A model generated the notes under the pieces. The model made no database searches and was not told the origin of the DNA. It was given only the letters and a program-made list of their open reading frames with translations. DNA of 64,000 bases, taken from Knoxdaviesia capensis (lineage: Eukaryota; Ascomycota; Sordariomycetes; Microascales; Gondwanamycetaceae). Shown here in pieces: positions 13,021-24,655 of the stretch; position 1 is the first letter of the stretch; each line of letters begins with the position of its first letter. Location: contig LNGK01000005.1 in assembly GCA_001510575.1 (NCBI GenBank), positions 3,534,574 to 3,598,573 of the forward strand. The letters are read 5' to 3'. The position numbers and the translations under genes are program-made.

Positions 13021-13504
13021 TTCACGGCGGCGTGGCATGAGGTCCACATAACGAATGCACGACACGCCTCGACTACGAAACGCATGATCGTGAATACTTG
13101 GACCGCCACCTCAGAACAGTTGCGGTCAGAGGCTAAAGAAAGTCGTGACGCATATATTGCCACGTCGTGCGCAGAGAAATTGCAGCGCCGTCTGATGCGG
13201 ACTGCGAAAGGAAACGCCGGGAACTTTTACGCGTATCTGACGAAAGATACTCCAGGATTCCACGGCGGGATTATCTCTGATATAGGAGAGCCCTGGCCCG
13301 TTTCTAAAGATCTATCATCGTCACAACGAGATTGGTTTCTGGGATGATCAAACTTACACCGATGGCTGTAAAGGAGAGATATGGTACTCGAGTGGCTTTC
13401 TTACGAAGACGCCAAGAACGAGAGAAGGACACAACTGTTCAAAGCCATGTGATAACTGTGTTCACACTTATGCTTGCACTCGACCTTTTGGCAGTCATGT
13501 TTGA
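13021..13504 (+). pseudogene. Coding-like island, possible novel or broken small gene
   Basis: Two overlapping open frames look more protein-like than their surroundings. One (13021-13346) contains the ATG at 13084 and reads through RMIVNTWTATSEQLRS. The other (13286-13504, ending at a TGA) begins immediately after a plausible acceptor (CTGATATAG) and ends in a cysteine cluster, HNCSKPCDNCVHTYACTR, with C-x3-C-x2-C-x5-C spacing and a run of aromatic residues before it (FWDDQTYTDG). They are in different frames, so either an intron joins an upstream exon to the second frame or a frameshift has broken a gene. I do not recognise the family, and I could not build a complete in-phase model; no function is proposed. 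Confidence 0.3.
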
Positions 13505-16258
13505 AGATACTGTCGTTGAGAATCTGAAGTTCTGTGAACGTCTGTGGGATGTCAATTCGACCACGACGATCCCTGCAACCCGGCCCTTCCAGCCGGAAGA
13601 TGAAGGCACCCGGCAGACCGGCGACCACACCAGCAGAAAGAGACGTCAAACCACAGCGGACACCGAAAAGGACACTGACAACGACAACGAGCAGGGCCAT
13701 CATGACGAATGTGATGATGAAGCCAGCGACGGCGAAGGAGATGATGTCGAGAAAGGGTCCATCGACACAATTCACGCACAGAGAGGGTGGGGGGCCATTG
13801 CGGCGGCGGAGTATCTCCAGCGTGGGCTGGCTCACTATCGGTCCATGCATGCTCTCACCCCGCGAAAGCTCAGAGACCGCGCCAACAGACAAAGGAGATG
13901 ATTCTCAAATCAGCGTTCGAAGCGCTAACCCTCCACGTGGTGGCAGCTGCACTGCGCTACCCAGACCTAAAGCGGGAGACTTTCGAATCTCTACTGGAAG
14001 GCATATTGGCAGGCAAAACTTCCGAAATGGAGACACGAACGTTGAAAACCTGGTCGGACGAGTCTGGGATTGACTGCAAAGCGCCGAGGATTCAGGCACG
14101 GTCCACTGTGAAGCAAATCTTGATGCGCTCAGCGTCATGGCCAACGGACCCCCCCCGCCCCCGGGTCCGCAGACAACCGACCTCTTCTGCACTGCGGGCG
14201 CCGTCACAGCCCGATTCCGAGGCCGGGCACTGGAAAAACATTGCCGTGTCGAGCCAGTGCTGCCCGGGTTGCGGGGTAGTCGTGGCCGTGGCGTCCAGAG
14301 ATCCCGGGGCCAAGATCGCCACATGCGGAGACCACCGCAACTGGTCAGCGGTGGCATCGCCCCCGTTCTGCCAGCATCGATGGGCGTCGTGGTTGCTAAA
14401 AAAATGACAGAGGTGCTCTTGGGAAGAATAGAGCAGATATTGGGTGGCACGGTGCCGGCTGGTGGTCCGCTTGAGCGTTTGTCTCCGGACATTAAGACTG
14501 GCACGGAGACCTATGCGGGCGACGAACAGCCGGTGAGCGACAAAGTGAGTTCCATCCGGTTTAAGCAACGTAAGATATGGAGATAAATGGGTGGTGGGAT
14601 TGGGGATGTTTTTGCTCTTAGAGACAACAGACTTACTAGTCTAAGTAGAAAAGAATCCCCCGACTGAAATAGTTGAACGATTGCGTGAGCTTTGCTTTCC
14701 CTTCCTGATGAAGACGTGAGGACGTTGATGTATAACACAGCATGATTTCGAAGAGATTAGTAGGACTACCCGGAATGAAGATAAAGAGGAGGGGTCGCAT
14801 CGTGCTTTTTCGGGAGCCGGGAAGGGCGAGAGAGACACGCGTTACTGGATGTCTGGTATGAGGCAAACGAAGCAAGAATGTGATGGAGGGGGGAAGGGAT
14901 CCAGCGTGGCGGGTGTGTGATGCGGTTGCATTCAGCCTGCGCTCGGTCGATCCTGGACAGCCCAAAATTCAAGGAGGGGCCTCATTGATAGGGTTATGGG
15001 AAAGGGGGTCCTGGGGCTGATGATTCATGCAGATATGTCTGTTTGCAAGTCCAAGTCCAACTCTCATGGGCGAGAGTCAGAAGGATCCGTTTCATGGGTT
15101 AGGCCCATGCACCCACCACAGACGGCCCAACCGAGACCGGAGTCAAAACACCGTGTTTCGGAAGATGGACAAGCCACGGCCACCGAAGACCGGCCGACTA
15201 GTCCGGCCCTGCTGGCCAGTGGAGCCGCGCGAAAAGAAAAGCCCACACATTCTAGCCACATCTTTACGGCGGAGACTTAGCCTCTAGCAGCGACAGGATG
15301 TTCCCGGATCGGGGTTAGGATCTTGAATCCGTTGACAGGTACGGCGAAGCTAGGGACCATGCGGGTGCTGTATGGCTTAGCTGGGGAGTGAAAGCTCGTT
15401 GGCTCTGTCTCTCGCAGGAGTAAAGGTTCTGGTGGATGAAGCACATGCTTGCCGTGCCTTACATGTGCGGGTGTGCATAATACGCAGCATGCAGCCGCCA
15501 TGATGCAAGGTAAAGGACCGAAACGCGGCCATCCGGGCGTAGAATCATTGAAGACACGACCGCGGCTTCGGGGCACCAGGTGCCGTCGCTTGTGTGTCCT
15601 ATTTTGGAGGTGATGGGAAGCTGCTGGTATGTTCGTGTGCCGTGCTCGTACTGCCTGCCCTATCCAGGCTGGACCCCAGGGGACAAGGTGGTGGCATGCC
15701 GGCTATGTGCACCCATATACGAGCGGGTGCCCCTGAATGAGTGGCGACTATATCAAGATCTCGTCAGGAACCGGCCGAAGAGGCAAAGCAAGCCCACCAC
15801 TGTGGAAATCCGTAGCAAAGGCGTGCGCGGTATCACATCATCATCATCATCATTCATTCGCAGTGTGCTGGAGTCCGTGTAAGTGCAGCACCGCGAAAAG
15901 TCTGCATACAGCGCCAGCGCGCGTTGCGGGGATCTCCTGCAAGGACGAAGATCCAAAACAGGTGTTCAAAGATGTATCCCAGAGCAGACGAACATCAACA
16001 ACAACAACAACGCGTTCACCCGATCTGCAAGGACATGAACATGGACAGACATATCGAGTGGCTGAGAACTCTTCATCGGGCTCACTCACGGCCTTTATGC
16101 ATGTGTCGGGGGCGGCGGGCTTCTTGGGATGGATGCATTTTGCATAATAATTAGGTTCGCGGCAAAGGCTTCCACACACTCTCTGTGTCTGTGTCTGCGG
16201 CGTCTGCTTTTGTTCTTTGCCTCTCACTCTTTTTTCTTTTCTGTTTCTGTTTAAAGTG

Positions 16259-16282
16259 GTGTGTGTGTGTGTGTGTGTGTGT
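16259..16282 (+). repeat. (GT)12 microsatellite
   Basis: Twelve uninterrupted GT units in non-coding sequence. Confidence 0.95.
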
Positions 16283-17861
16283 CTGAATTGGGTTAAATGG
16301 GAAAAAAAAACCCCGTTCTGGTCTTAAATCTTTCTGCCTTGTGGCCTTACACCACACTTTCCTCTTGTTTCTTTTTTCTTTTTTTTCCTTTTTTTCAGCT
16401 CCACCCCCACCCGCCGGGAAGAAACGCGACATACACGCGCGCGGACCGCGTTTTGTTCGTGTGGCTAGCGCGTCTTTTTTAACGACACCGCGTCTTAACC
16501 ACTTTACTCCACGTCACCAGAAATGCTTTGTTCACAGTCGCATTTTCTTTCGTCCCTCTCCACCTTGTTCGGTTGGCTGTGGTGTGCGTTTGTCTGGTTC
16601 GTGAGGGCTCCGTTTTGCTGCAATCGCGAACAGACGGGGTTTTCCGTCTCGTGAGTGGGCTGGAGTGGACGTGCTGGTGTTGCATTCCTCGATGTTTTCT
16701 CTCGTTGGCTCTGCATATAAAGTGCGAACCCCGAGCTCCCTCTTTTCTTGATGCCCAACTTGGAGATTCTGTTGCTGCCTTTTTTCTCCTTTTCTTTTGG
16801 CTTTGGAACAAAGGAAGAACCCTGTCACACTGACTGCATTGCCCTCCATCCCTCTAATTCTGTTCTCTCTGGCCCCTCTCTTCCCTTCCCTCCGCCGTGG
16901 CAAAAGCTGGCATTCTGGCATATGCTCTCTCGGGGCACCGTCCTTCCATTCCGTCCAACATGATACTGAAAGAGGCAAACGAAACGAACTTCGCAGGAAG
17001 GAATGGAAGCAGGCCTCCGTGCTTGTTGGATTCCAGTGTGAGTATCTTCTCAATCATCTGGTGCGTTGGGAGAGGAAGGGTTTCATTGTTCCCTGGCGCT
17101 TGGAGCTCCCCCCACCACATACTCGGAGGACTCTCTCTACTGGCATGCATCAAGTCGATCCCGAGCCATGGAAGCAATCCATCTGGCTCAACAAAACGTA
17201 TACGGGTGGCCGACGGTTTTCTAGTTTCCTCTCATGCATGGAGCGCATTGCTGGGGTTGAGTTCATTGGGCTATAATTCAAGCCACGTATATGCCGGGCG
17301 AAGTTACCGTTACAGCACATGAGAAGAGACTACCACAGAAGAGGGGGAAAACACCTCAAATCGGAGAGAGCCAGCCACATGATTGATGACGACAGTGTCT
17401 CGGCTCATACCTACAGGAAAGACTACGGCGTACTATATGTCCATAGCGTGAAGAGGTGGCCAACTTTTAAACGTGTCCGACTCTGCCAGATCTCCCGAAA
17501 ATGCGGCGCGGACTGGAACCGCGGGTTAGCAGTACGGTGCAGTAGACTGTCATTCCGGAGAATCAGACATCAGACGTGTTTCGCCGCCGCTGGTGTTTCA
17601 AGATTGAGACTAAACAAACAACTCATGAGCGGCCATGAAGCGGCAAAGAGAGCAGAGAGGGCCCAAAAAAAAGAAGAAATGTTCAAGACTATGCTAGACT
17701 ACCAGTAAACCGCGGCCACCGGACCCCGTCTGGGTCCACTGGTCGTCTGGTACGACAATCGCGTCGTAGACTTTGTTTGGACATGGCTTGGGTAGCATTT
17801 GTCTCTTGGAAGGGGAAAGCTTTCGGCCTTGGATACGATACGGGATCCGCTCAGCCATGCG

Positions 17862-17877
17862 CCCCCCCCCCCCCCCC
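17862..17877 (+). repeat. Poly-C tract (16 C)
   Basis: Uninterrupted run of cytosines in the gene-poor interval; one of several long G/C homopolymers in the window. Confidence 0.95.
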
Positions 17878-19995
17878 TTCCGCGTCAATGCAAGGGGTGG
17901 GACGGCGGTGACATGGGAATAGACTCAGCAGGAAGAAACAGGATACACTCGTCTATACACGAGACGGACCACTAGGAACACTTGTCGCTCAGAGACAGGG
18001 CCCAAAGACCAGATGGATGGCCAGGCCCAATGCGCCAGGCCAGGGCATCAGCCAGGGCATCAATGTAGCTCCCCAACCTCAGCTTTTTGGGGGGGATGCG
18101 AGCGCGTGCCTGACAGATCAAATCAAGGACACTTGAATTGACGACTCATAGGGCGACTATCACGGCCGAGGGTGGGTGTCAAAAATACACAGCCTGATCC
18201 ATCCTCCCCCAAGCAGCATCTGCATCTGCATCTCCGGATCCTGGCGTTCTTTTTTGGAGGCGGCCCCAAACAACGAGACTCCCGCCTTCTTTGTCGTCTG
18301 CAAACCACCCCCAGTGCCCAGCCGGCGCTCATTGGCCGGACGCGGTAACACGGTGCTGCAGGCTTTCTCCGCCCAGTGCAGTAGCTTCGTTCTCCCCATC
18401 CCCCTTCGCTCAGTCCGGCGTCCGGCGACATAGCCGGTAGTCTGGCGTTCCTTTTTTTTCTTCTTTTTTTTCTTCTTTTTTTTCTCCCAGAGTTAATGCA
18501 ACGCAACCCAACTTTTTGTCGTGTTCGCCACCGCGGGACCCCTTTTTCTGCAGAACGAAAGAGTCCGCGAGAGGCCAGTATAGGAGCTTGGTTGGAAAGT
18601 GTCGTCGGGTTTCCTGATCGGGCGGGCTTGCTCTTTTGTGTGCGTTCGGGTCAGGTTCCCCCTCCCTGCATGCATCGGCAGGAGGCTAACCGCCAAAACC
18701 GGCCAGCCATGCATATGCATCCTGCGTGCGCGTAGGCTGGAGGCACTTATGCACTGATACTGACCTGGACGATGCCAGTGTCGCGTCCAGGCTGTGTGTT
18801 GGAGACATCGGCAGGCTTTGGAGAGGGTATTCCTGTTTTTTTTGTCTGTTGCTTTCTTGCAAATGTGTTCGCAAGGGCCGAGCACGGCTGCTGGAGATGT
18901 CTCTCTCTGGGCCCGCGCGTGTGTCTGCAGAGGATACACATGCTGCCTGCAGTGAAGCCGTGCCTCAACGTCAGTGGGAACAGGCTTCTGCTGCACTCTG
19001 GTGGCTGGTATGTATGCACTATGTAGTAGGACATGAAAAAGGTCGCAGGACCTCTCACCAGGTGCATGCAGACGCAGAAGCGCGCGAACCTGTGGTCGCC
19101 CAAGCCCACACAGAAGCAGGACCACCAACCACCACCGCCAATGCAGCTCGTTCGTTCCCTCTCTCTCCCGTCTTCGTTCTTGGTGATATCGGCCTTGCCT
19201 GATGTGAAGCTCGACACAGCGCACTGCACAGTACAGTATATAGCATCCACCCCCAGACCCATTCTAGACCGCCTGTGTGATACGCGCCACACGAACACAC
19301 CTTTGCGAACCTTACCCTCTCTTTCTTGGTTATCAGCCCCTGCATGAGGCCCTTGGATGATGCGTTGGCCGTCAGCATCAGTCGCGATTCCAGCATGGGG
19401 AGGGCCCCGTTAGAATTCGGGGGTTATATGGTCCTGGCTCCGGTTTTCAACGTGTGGCTACGTGGTACGAGGAACACCACCGGTGGGCGTATCCACGCAG
19501 GAGACTTTTTATCAGCGGATACCAATCGTTAAGAGAGAGAGAGGTACCACTATGTGGGCTTCTCCTACGATAGAACCCGGCTGGACAGGTGGCGTGTCTG
19601 TCGTATCCAAGGCACCCCCCCCACAACAGCTATGGATCTATCCAAGAGAAGCCAGCGCCGTCGGTGGAATCTGCTTCGGCGGTGCTAGGTTCTGGTGGTG
19701 TAAGTCCAGGCCTAAACAGACGGGTTCTGGTATGCTGCAGCCTCTAGTAGACCACACCAAGAAGTCCCTTTCAGTCTCGTGTGAGTATATTAACGACCTC
19801 AGTATTTCTGTGTAAACTCATGATGAATCAAATAAATATCTTCACTGGTCAATCTATGGTGGGAGGTCGCTGGAGCAGTAAGCTGGTCGCAGACACAGGG
19901 AACTGCTTACAGGCGGCTACAGCGCACCCATCCACTAAGCAATTAAGCCAAGAATATTCCTGTCCTCACACCTCGAATATTTGGCCCGTATCACT

Positions 19996-21963
19996 CTATA
20001 TAATCTCAACGTCCACCTCTGGCCCAAAGTCCATGACAACCCGAAAGTTATTCTGCGTGGCCACCCCAACACGGCGATATTGACCATTCTGCCCCGTAGA
20101 TATCATCACAATCCCGCGCCACCGAGCCAGGAACTTCGGCAGTTCCAGCACCTTCAAGCAGTACAGTGCGGCGTCTCCGGCGCAGAGCTGGGCGGCCATT
20201 TCGCTGTAAGACAGGTCAAAGCTCAGATCTGCAACATCCTCGCCGTCCACCACAATGGGTTCCCAGAAGGTCCCGTCCACCACATCCGTTTTCTCGCGCG
20301 GGGGAAGTTTCCTTACTCGTCCGCGCAGCTGGAGCACGCCCCCCGCCAGCTGGCCGCGGCGATCACTGCCCTTGGGGACCACGCTGGCGCGGATGTCGAA
20401 GATTGTTGGGTGTAGGCGGTCGAGGTCGAGCGGGTTGATGAAGTCGATGCGCCCGTCGCACGCCGCCCAGCTCCAGCTCGGGGCGCGGTAGTCGCGGCCG
20501 GGGAGGCGGCCGTGGGCGGCACTCCACACGAGGTCGTGGGCGAAGCAGCTCTTCCACAGGCCGGCAATGTATTCGTCGCCCGAGCGCTCCTCGAGGATCT
20601 TCACCAGGCCGGAGATCGCGGGGAACTTGTCCGAGGCGTACGTCAGGTTGCGCAGCGAGTAGGCGCTGAGTAGCTTGGGCCAGTCGGCAACCGCACTGGG
20701 GCCGTCTGGATAAACGTCTTGGATGAAGAGGCGCTCTCGTGGATATGACTGTGGGCCGGTTGCTTCCAAGGGGATCTCGTCTTCGGTGAGCTGGGTCTCG
20801 CGGCATTCCCAGAGCAGTTGGTCGGTATCGAAGAACGCCGTACGCCGTGAGAGCACCCGTTCCTGTAGCGTCCAGCCACGCGTGCTGAGAGGACTAGCAT
20901 CCAGGTCGTCGAAGCCGCGGGCTCGGGGCCGCATGAAGAAGTCCTGGGGGGACGCCCCAGGCAGAGTATACTTCACCCGAGCATGGTGTATGCTGGTGTC
21001 CCGGGGCAAAAACAGGCCGGTAGCGGAATCTGGAGACGCTGAAGCGGCAATAGTCAGATACGAGTCGCCGTATACGCGGTCCATTTTAGAGCTTTCGGAA
21101 ACCCAGTCGGACACGCTGTCTTGGATGATACACAGGGAGTCGATCCACAGATATTGCGTTTTCCCCAGCTGGCGGGTGATCACTATGGTATCCTGGAACG
21201 TCTTGGGCAGCTTGGAGAAGGGAATGCAGGCGGTGTGCGCTGAGAGATTCGCCGTGGTTGTGCGCAAAACCTGGCTGGCACCGGCCCCCCAGCAGTGGCT
21301 CAAGGTTACGTAGAGGCCCCGTTCGCCAGGATGTGATATCTTGAGTTTAGGGTCGGCGTACAGGCCCTCACTGAGACGGCCAACGTCTACCACGCGAGTT
21401 GGGAGTTCTGGCGGGGCTTGGGGAACACATGCGGCATGGCCAGCATCACACATGGAAATCCAGTGTGAAATTTTAGCAGCTCCCTCCTCCGGGGGCCCGA
21501 TTGCCCGGCCGTACACGCGGGGCCTGTTGGTGGTTTCCTCCGTGGTCTCGACGAAGTCCGGGTAGAAGTTGAAGTAAGAGCAGGCCGACGTTCCAAACTT
21601 CCCACAGCTAACCTTCAGCTGGATCAGCGGGCCGGGATCGCTGGCCGAATAGTCGGTCCAGCTGAGGAAGTTCGGCGGGTCATCGTCCACGGAAGGAGAA
21701 GGTGAGTCCACAAAGTCGTCCGGGTTCTCCCGCATGCCACGGAGGACGACCGGCGAATCGGCCCAGTCCTCCGGAGCCACGGAGCCGATGTCGATGACCT
21801 GAGAGAGTCCGGCGAAGAACATGCGGCACATTGGGCATAGGCTGGCCGACTCGGAGAGCTTGGCTAGCGAGGGTTGGTGGTTGACATCATTCTGGTAGGT
21901 GACGTCTTGATTATCGAAGAGATCGGCAAGGTCGAATCTGCTGCAGATGGAGCAGAGATCCAT
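19996..21963 (-). CDS. HET-domain (heterokaryon incompatibility) protein
   Basis: One uninterrupted frame of 655 residues from the ATG at 21963 (MDLCSICSRFDLADLF) to a TAG at 19996. Frame openness extends upstream but only through a non-ATG codon, so this ATG is chosen. An N-terminal Cys pair (CSIC) and a second pair (CPMC, near residue 50) may form a small metal site. The HET core starts near residue 217 with GLYVTLSHCWG and continues through YLWIDSLCIIQD and YLTIAASASPDSATGLF to STRGWTLQERVLSRRT, in the usual order. HET proteins trigger or regulate non-self recognition and cell death after hyphal fusion; many genomes carry dozens, most of unknown specificity. It stands alone, with no NLR, patatin or prion-type partner gene nearby. 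The intronless structure and high GC3 are common for this family. Confidence 0.9.
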   Translation of the reverse strand: MDLCSICSRFDLADLFDNQDVTYQNDVNHQPSLAKLSESASLCPMCRMFFAGLSQVIDIGSVAPEDWADSPVVLRGMRENPDDFVDSPSPSVDDDPPNFLSWTDYSASDPGPLIQLKVSCGKFGTSACSYFNFYPDFVETTEETTNRPRVYGRAIGPPEEGAAKISHWISMCDAGHAACVPQAPPELPTRVVDVGRLSEGLYADPKLKISHPGERGLYVTLSHCWGAGASQVLRTTTANLSAHTACIPFSKLPKTFQDTIVITRQLGKTQYLWIDSLCIIQDSVSDWVSESSKMDRVYGDSYLTIAASASPDSATGLFLPRDTSIHHARVKYTLPGASPQDFFMRPRARGFDDLDASPLSTRGWTLQERVLSRRTAFFDTDQLLWECRETQLTEDEIPLEATGPQSYPRERLFIQDVYPDGPSAVADWPKLLSAYSLRNLTYASDKFPAISGLVKILEERSGDEYIAGLWKSCFAHDLVWSAAHGRLPGRDYRAPSWSWAACDGRIDFINPLDLDRLHPTIFDIRASVVPKGSDRRGQLAGGVLQLRGRVRKLPPREKTDVVDGTFWEPIVVDGEDVADLSFDLSYSEMAAQLCAGDAALYCLKVLELPKFLARWRGIVMISTGQNGQYRRVGVATQNNFRVVMDFGPEVDVEII

Positions 21964-23074
21964 GGTGCTTAGCGGGTGTAGATGTCCGTGGTAGAGATGC
22001 TTGTATCTCGTAGTAGGCTTGATGTCTAACAAAGGTCCAGTCGAGAATGTTTGTTCCGAGAAGACGGGGTAAAAACGATGCTGGACTGCGTGTCAATCCT
22101 GTTGGTTCTTTCCTCCATCATATCGTTGCGGATAGGGCTGCCCCTCTCACAGCCCCAAAACCACCAGATTTGTCCAGCTTTGGCACATGCCTGCACACAA
22201 AAAATGTACGAGTCCATTCTGCACTATACGGGCTATGCATTTAACAGCATCAGTTATTTGTCCGTAACCTTCCCATCGTCACTCTCCACATCTTCAATCC
22301 GACATCTAATTACCCTTATCAAAATTCTTGGGCGTCTTGATATCTGGGCCTTTGTATTCTCTGCTTCGGGCTGATGTACCACTAAGCTTAGTCGTCCCGC
22401 TCCAAGGTACACAAGTGTCCACTATCTTTAAAGCAAACTGTACTTTGGCCCAATCCAGAGTGGGATCTTGGACCAGGTTCAGGCTGAATGGATTTTCCGT
22501 CTGTCTAGACAGCTGGAATGCGACCGATAATCTTTCAGTAAGCAGGTGTCCTATGAAGTCTTCTGTACAAAACAACATTGTACGTGATTCTACACCCGTT
22601 CAACTCTCCCGACGGATATGCAGCCTATCGAGGCGGTTTGGACATCACAGGAAGTTCTGAGTCCTCAGTATTTGCAAGAACGATCTTTCTAACAATCAAT
22701 CTTCACCGCAATCTCGCGCCTTCCCTGGGCCTCTCGATCAAGCCACACCATCCCACACACCCCCCAGGTTCGCGACTTCCCTGCCCCTGTCAAGTCCTTT
22801 GCCGGGGGGGGTGGTCAAGTCCCACTTTCCCGCTCTTTGTTCGCCCCTTCCCTCTCTCTTTCTCTTTCTCTCGGGTTTTTATTTTTATTTTTCTTTTCTT
22901 TTTCGCTCCTTCCCAAGCAAAAAGCAAAACGTTTAGCGGTGCCGTTTGTCTGCGCCTGCCTCTATTTGGCGCTGGTGTTGGTCGCTCCTTCTGTGTGTGT
23001 TATGCTGGAAGGCGCGTGTTGGGCCACCACCACTGTACCTTCCACCCACCGCCATCGATCGCGCCTTCCCTCTT

Positions 23075-23105
<31 letters not shown>

Positions 23106-24655
23106 TCCCCCATCCCTAATATATCACTCTATCTCCAACCTTTCTCTCTCCCCCTAGGTTTCCGTCTTTTTCCTCTTCTTCTTTTTTTCTTCTTTTTTTT
23201 TCTTCCTCATCCCTTCATCTCCATCTTCACTTTTTCTCCCTTTCCCCTCCCCCCTCTATTTACTTGCTGTTTTTTTTCTTTCTTTTATTATTACTCTCTT
23301 TATCTTCCTCTCCCCATCTCCTTTGTTCCAATTTTATTTCCCCATGAAAAACGACCCCCCCGCCCCATTTTGAAAGCATATTCGCCAAAATCGATTAACG
23401 ACCGAAATCACCATCATCGCCATCGTCAAAGTCACTCTCTCCGTTCCAGCTGCTGTGATCTTGTCTTCATTGCCCAATTTTCCCCCTCCTGGACCGACAA
23501 TTCCTGACGATCGCGAATAATCTCAAGTCCCAATATCACATGTATCACGTCGATTTCCCCCTCCAATTTGCCCGCCTCATACACGCTCCAATTTGATCTC
23601 TCAATCTTCATTCCCCCTTATGTGTGTTAATCCACGTCGATATTTCACGTACACGCGTCAACCGAATATCGATCTCTACTCTCCTTTCATTTATACTATA
23701 TATTCTCTTTTCTTTTCTCTTGTTTTTTCCCTCGATTTTCCCCTAATTTTCAAGCCTCTCCGGTTTCTGTCGCAACCTGCCTTTTCTGCTCTCTTTTCGC
23801 GTCAAACCCAGTTCCCCCATATATCCCGCCAAACCCCCGACTATATCTGAGCGCAGATCTCAACACAAAGCAGTTTATCATCACCCTTGCCGACGCGAAT
23901 CCTTTTCCCCTCAGTTTCTCTTATCAACGGTGTTCTTCAGAGGCCAGACTGGAAAATACGCGACAAGCCTGTGTGCCACCATCGATCCGTATAAATCACT
24001 TCACGGCCTCGAACCCGGTCATCACGGCTATTCAATTTTCCCTCATTTTTTTCTTCGTTGTTTATTTTTTCCGGCTGTTGTGCCTGGCCGTCTTGTCTAT
24101 CTCGACCCCCAATTTGCACCTGCATTATCCTGTTGGTCAAGCCTGCATTTGCAGATAACTTCCGCCCAGCCATCCGATTTCCCTCTGATCTTCTTGTGAC
24201 CAAACTTTCAGCGCGACTTTCGGCCTTTTTATATTCTTTTCTTTTCTTTTCTTTATTATTATTCCCTTTTTTTTAATCCTCTCCCGCCCTCATCCAATCT
24301 GAAATTTATCGCAAGTTGCCACGGCGCAACCCGACCCTCGATCACCGCATATTTTTTTAATTCGATTTACGCGTTACGCCCCAGGGTCACAACAGCACCC
24401 AACGAACTCAGTTTTACGACTTTTACTCCTGTCTAGCCCGAAGTGTGCTTCCATCGCATCACGGTCACATCAACCCGCGCTCGCCGCCGGTTCTTGTTGA
24501 AATTTACCACACTTTCCTTCTTTTTATATTTCTTTTTTTCTTTTGCCAACTCCTCACATTCGCCTTGGGACAGTCTTCAGGGCAAGCTGGTGTAAACAAC
24601 TCAGAAAAGCCCTGCGTTAGTGGCGGCTTGTTTATCAATCACCCTCCCTAGGGAC
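21964..24655. other. Divergent intergenic region with long pyrimidine-rich leader
   Basis: The 2.7 kb between the divergent HET gene and the gene at 24656 is non-coding as far as I can tell. From about 22.8 to 24.6 kb the + strand is dominated by C and T, including a CT-dinucleotide run near 23080-23104 and many T-runs. Frames up to 300 codons here are artefacts of the missing purines. The stretch looks like a promoter plus a long leader for the downstream gene; a 76-codon upstream frame starts at the ATG at 23620. Confidence 0.55.

Larger units (their letters stand above)
8769..19995. other. 11-kb gene-poor interval
   Basis: No gene with recognisable domains is visible on either strand. Open frames of 100-210 codons overlap one another in several frames around 11.4-12.6 kb and 13.0-14.6 kb, but none resembles a protein family I know. 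Base composition is mixed rather than AT-rich, so the stretch does not look like repeat-induced-mutation-decayed transposon DNA, and I see no terminal repeats or transposase. The proximal 500 bp (8769-9300) is purine-rich on the + strand and is probably the RTG2 promoter/leader. Simple repeats at 15.84, 16.00, 16.26, 17.86 and 18.45 kb are the only other clear structure. Confidence 0.55.

Noticed and set aside
15580..15882. 100-codon frame with a C-x2-C ... C-x2-C pattern (CSYC and CRLC)
   Set aside because: Short, no initiating context, no neighbouring exon that joins in phase; four cysteines can occur by chance.
22578..23507. Open frame of 309 codons
   Set aside because: Lies in an almost pure CT tract, where stop codons are rare by composition; the translation is Phe/Ser/Leu/Pro low complexity.
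24000..24025. tRNA B-box-like GGGTTCGAGGCC on the minus strand
   Set aside because: The flanking bases do not form a T-arm or an acceptor stem, and no A box lies at the right distance.
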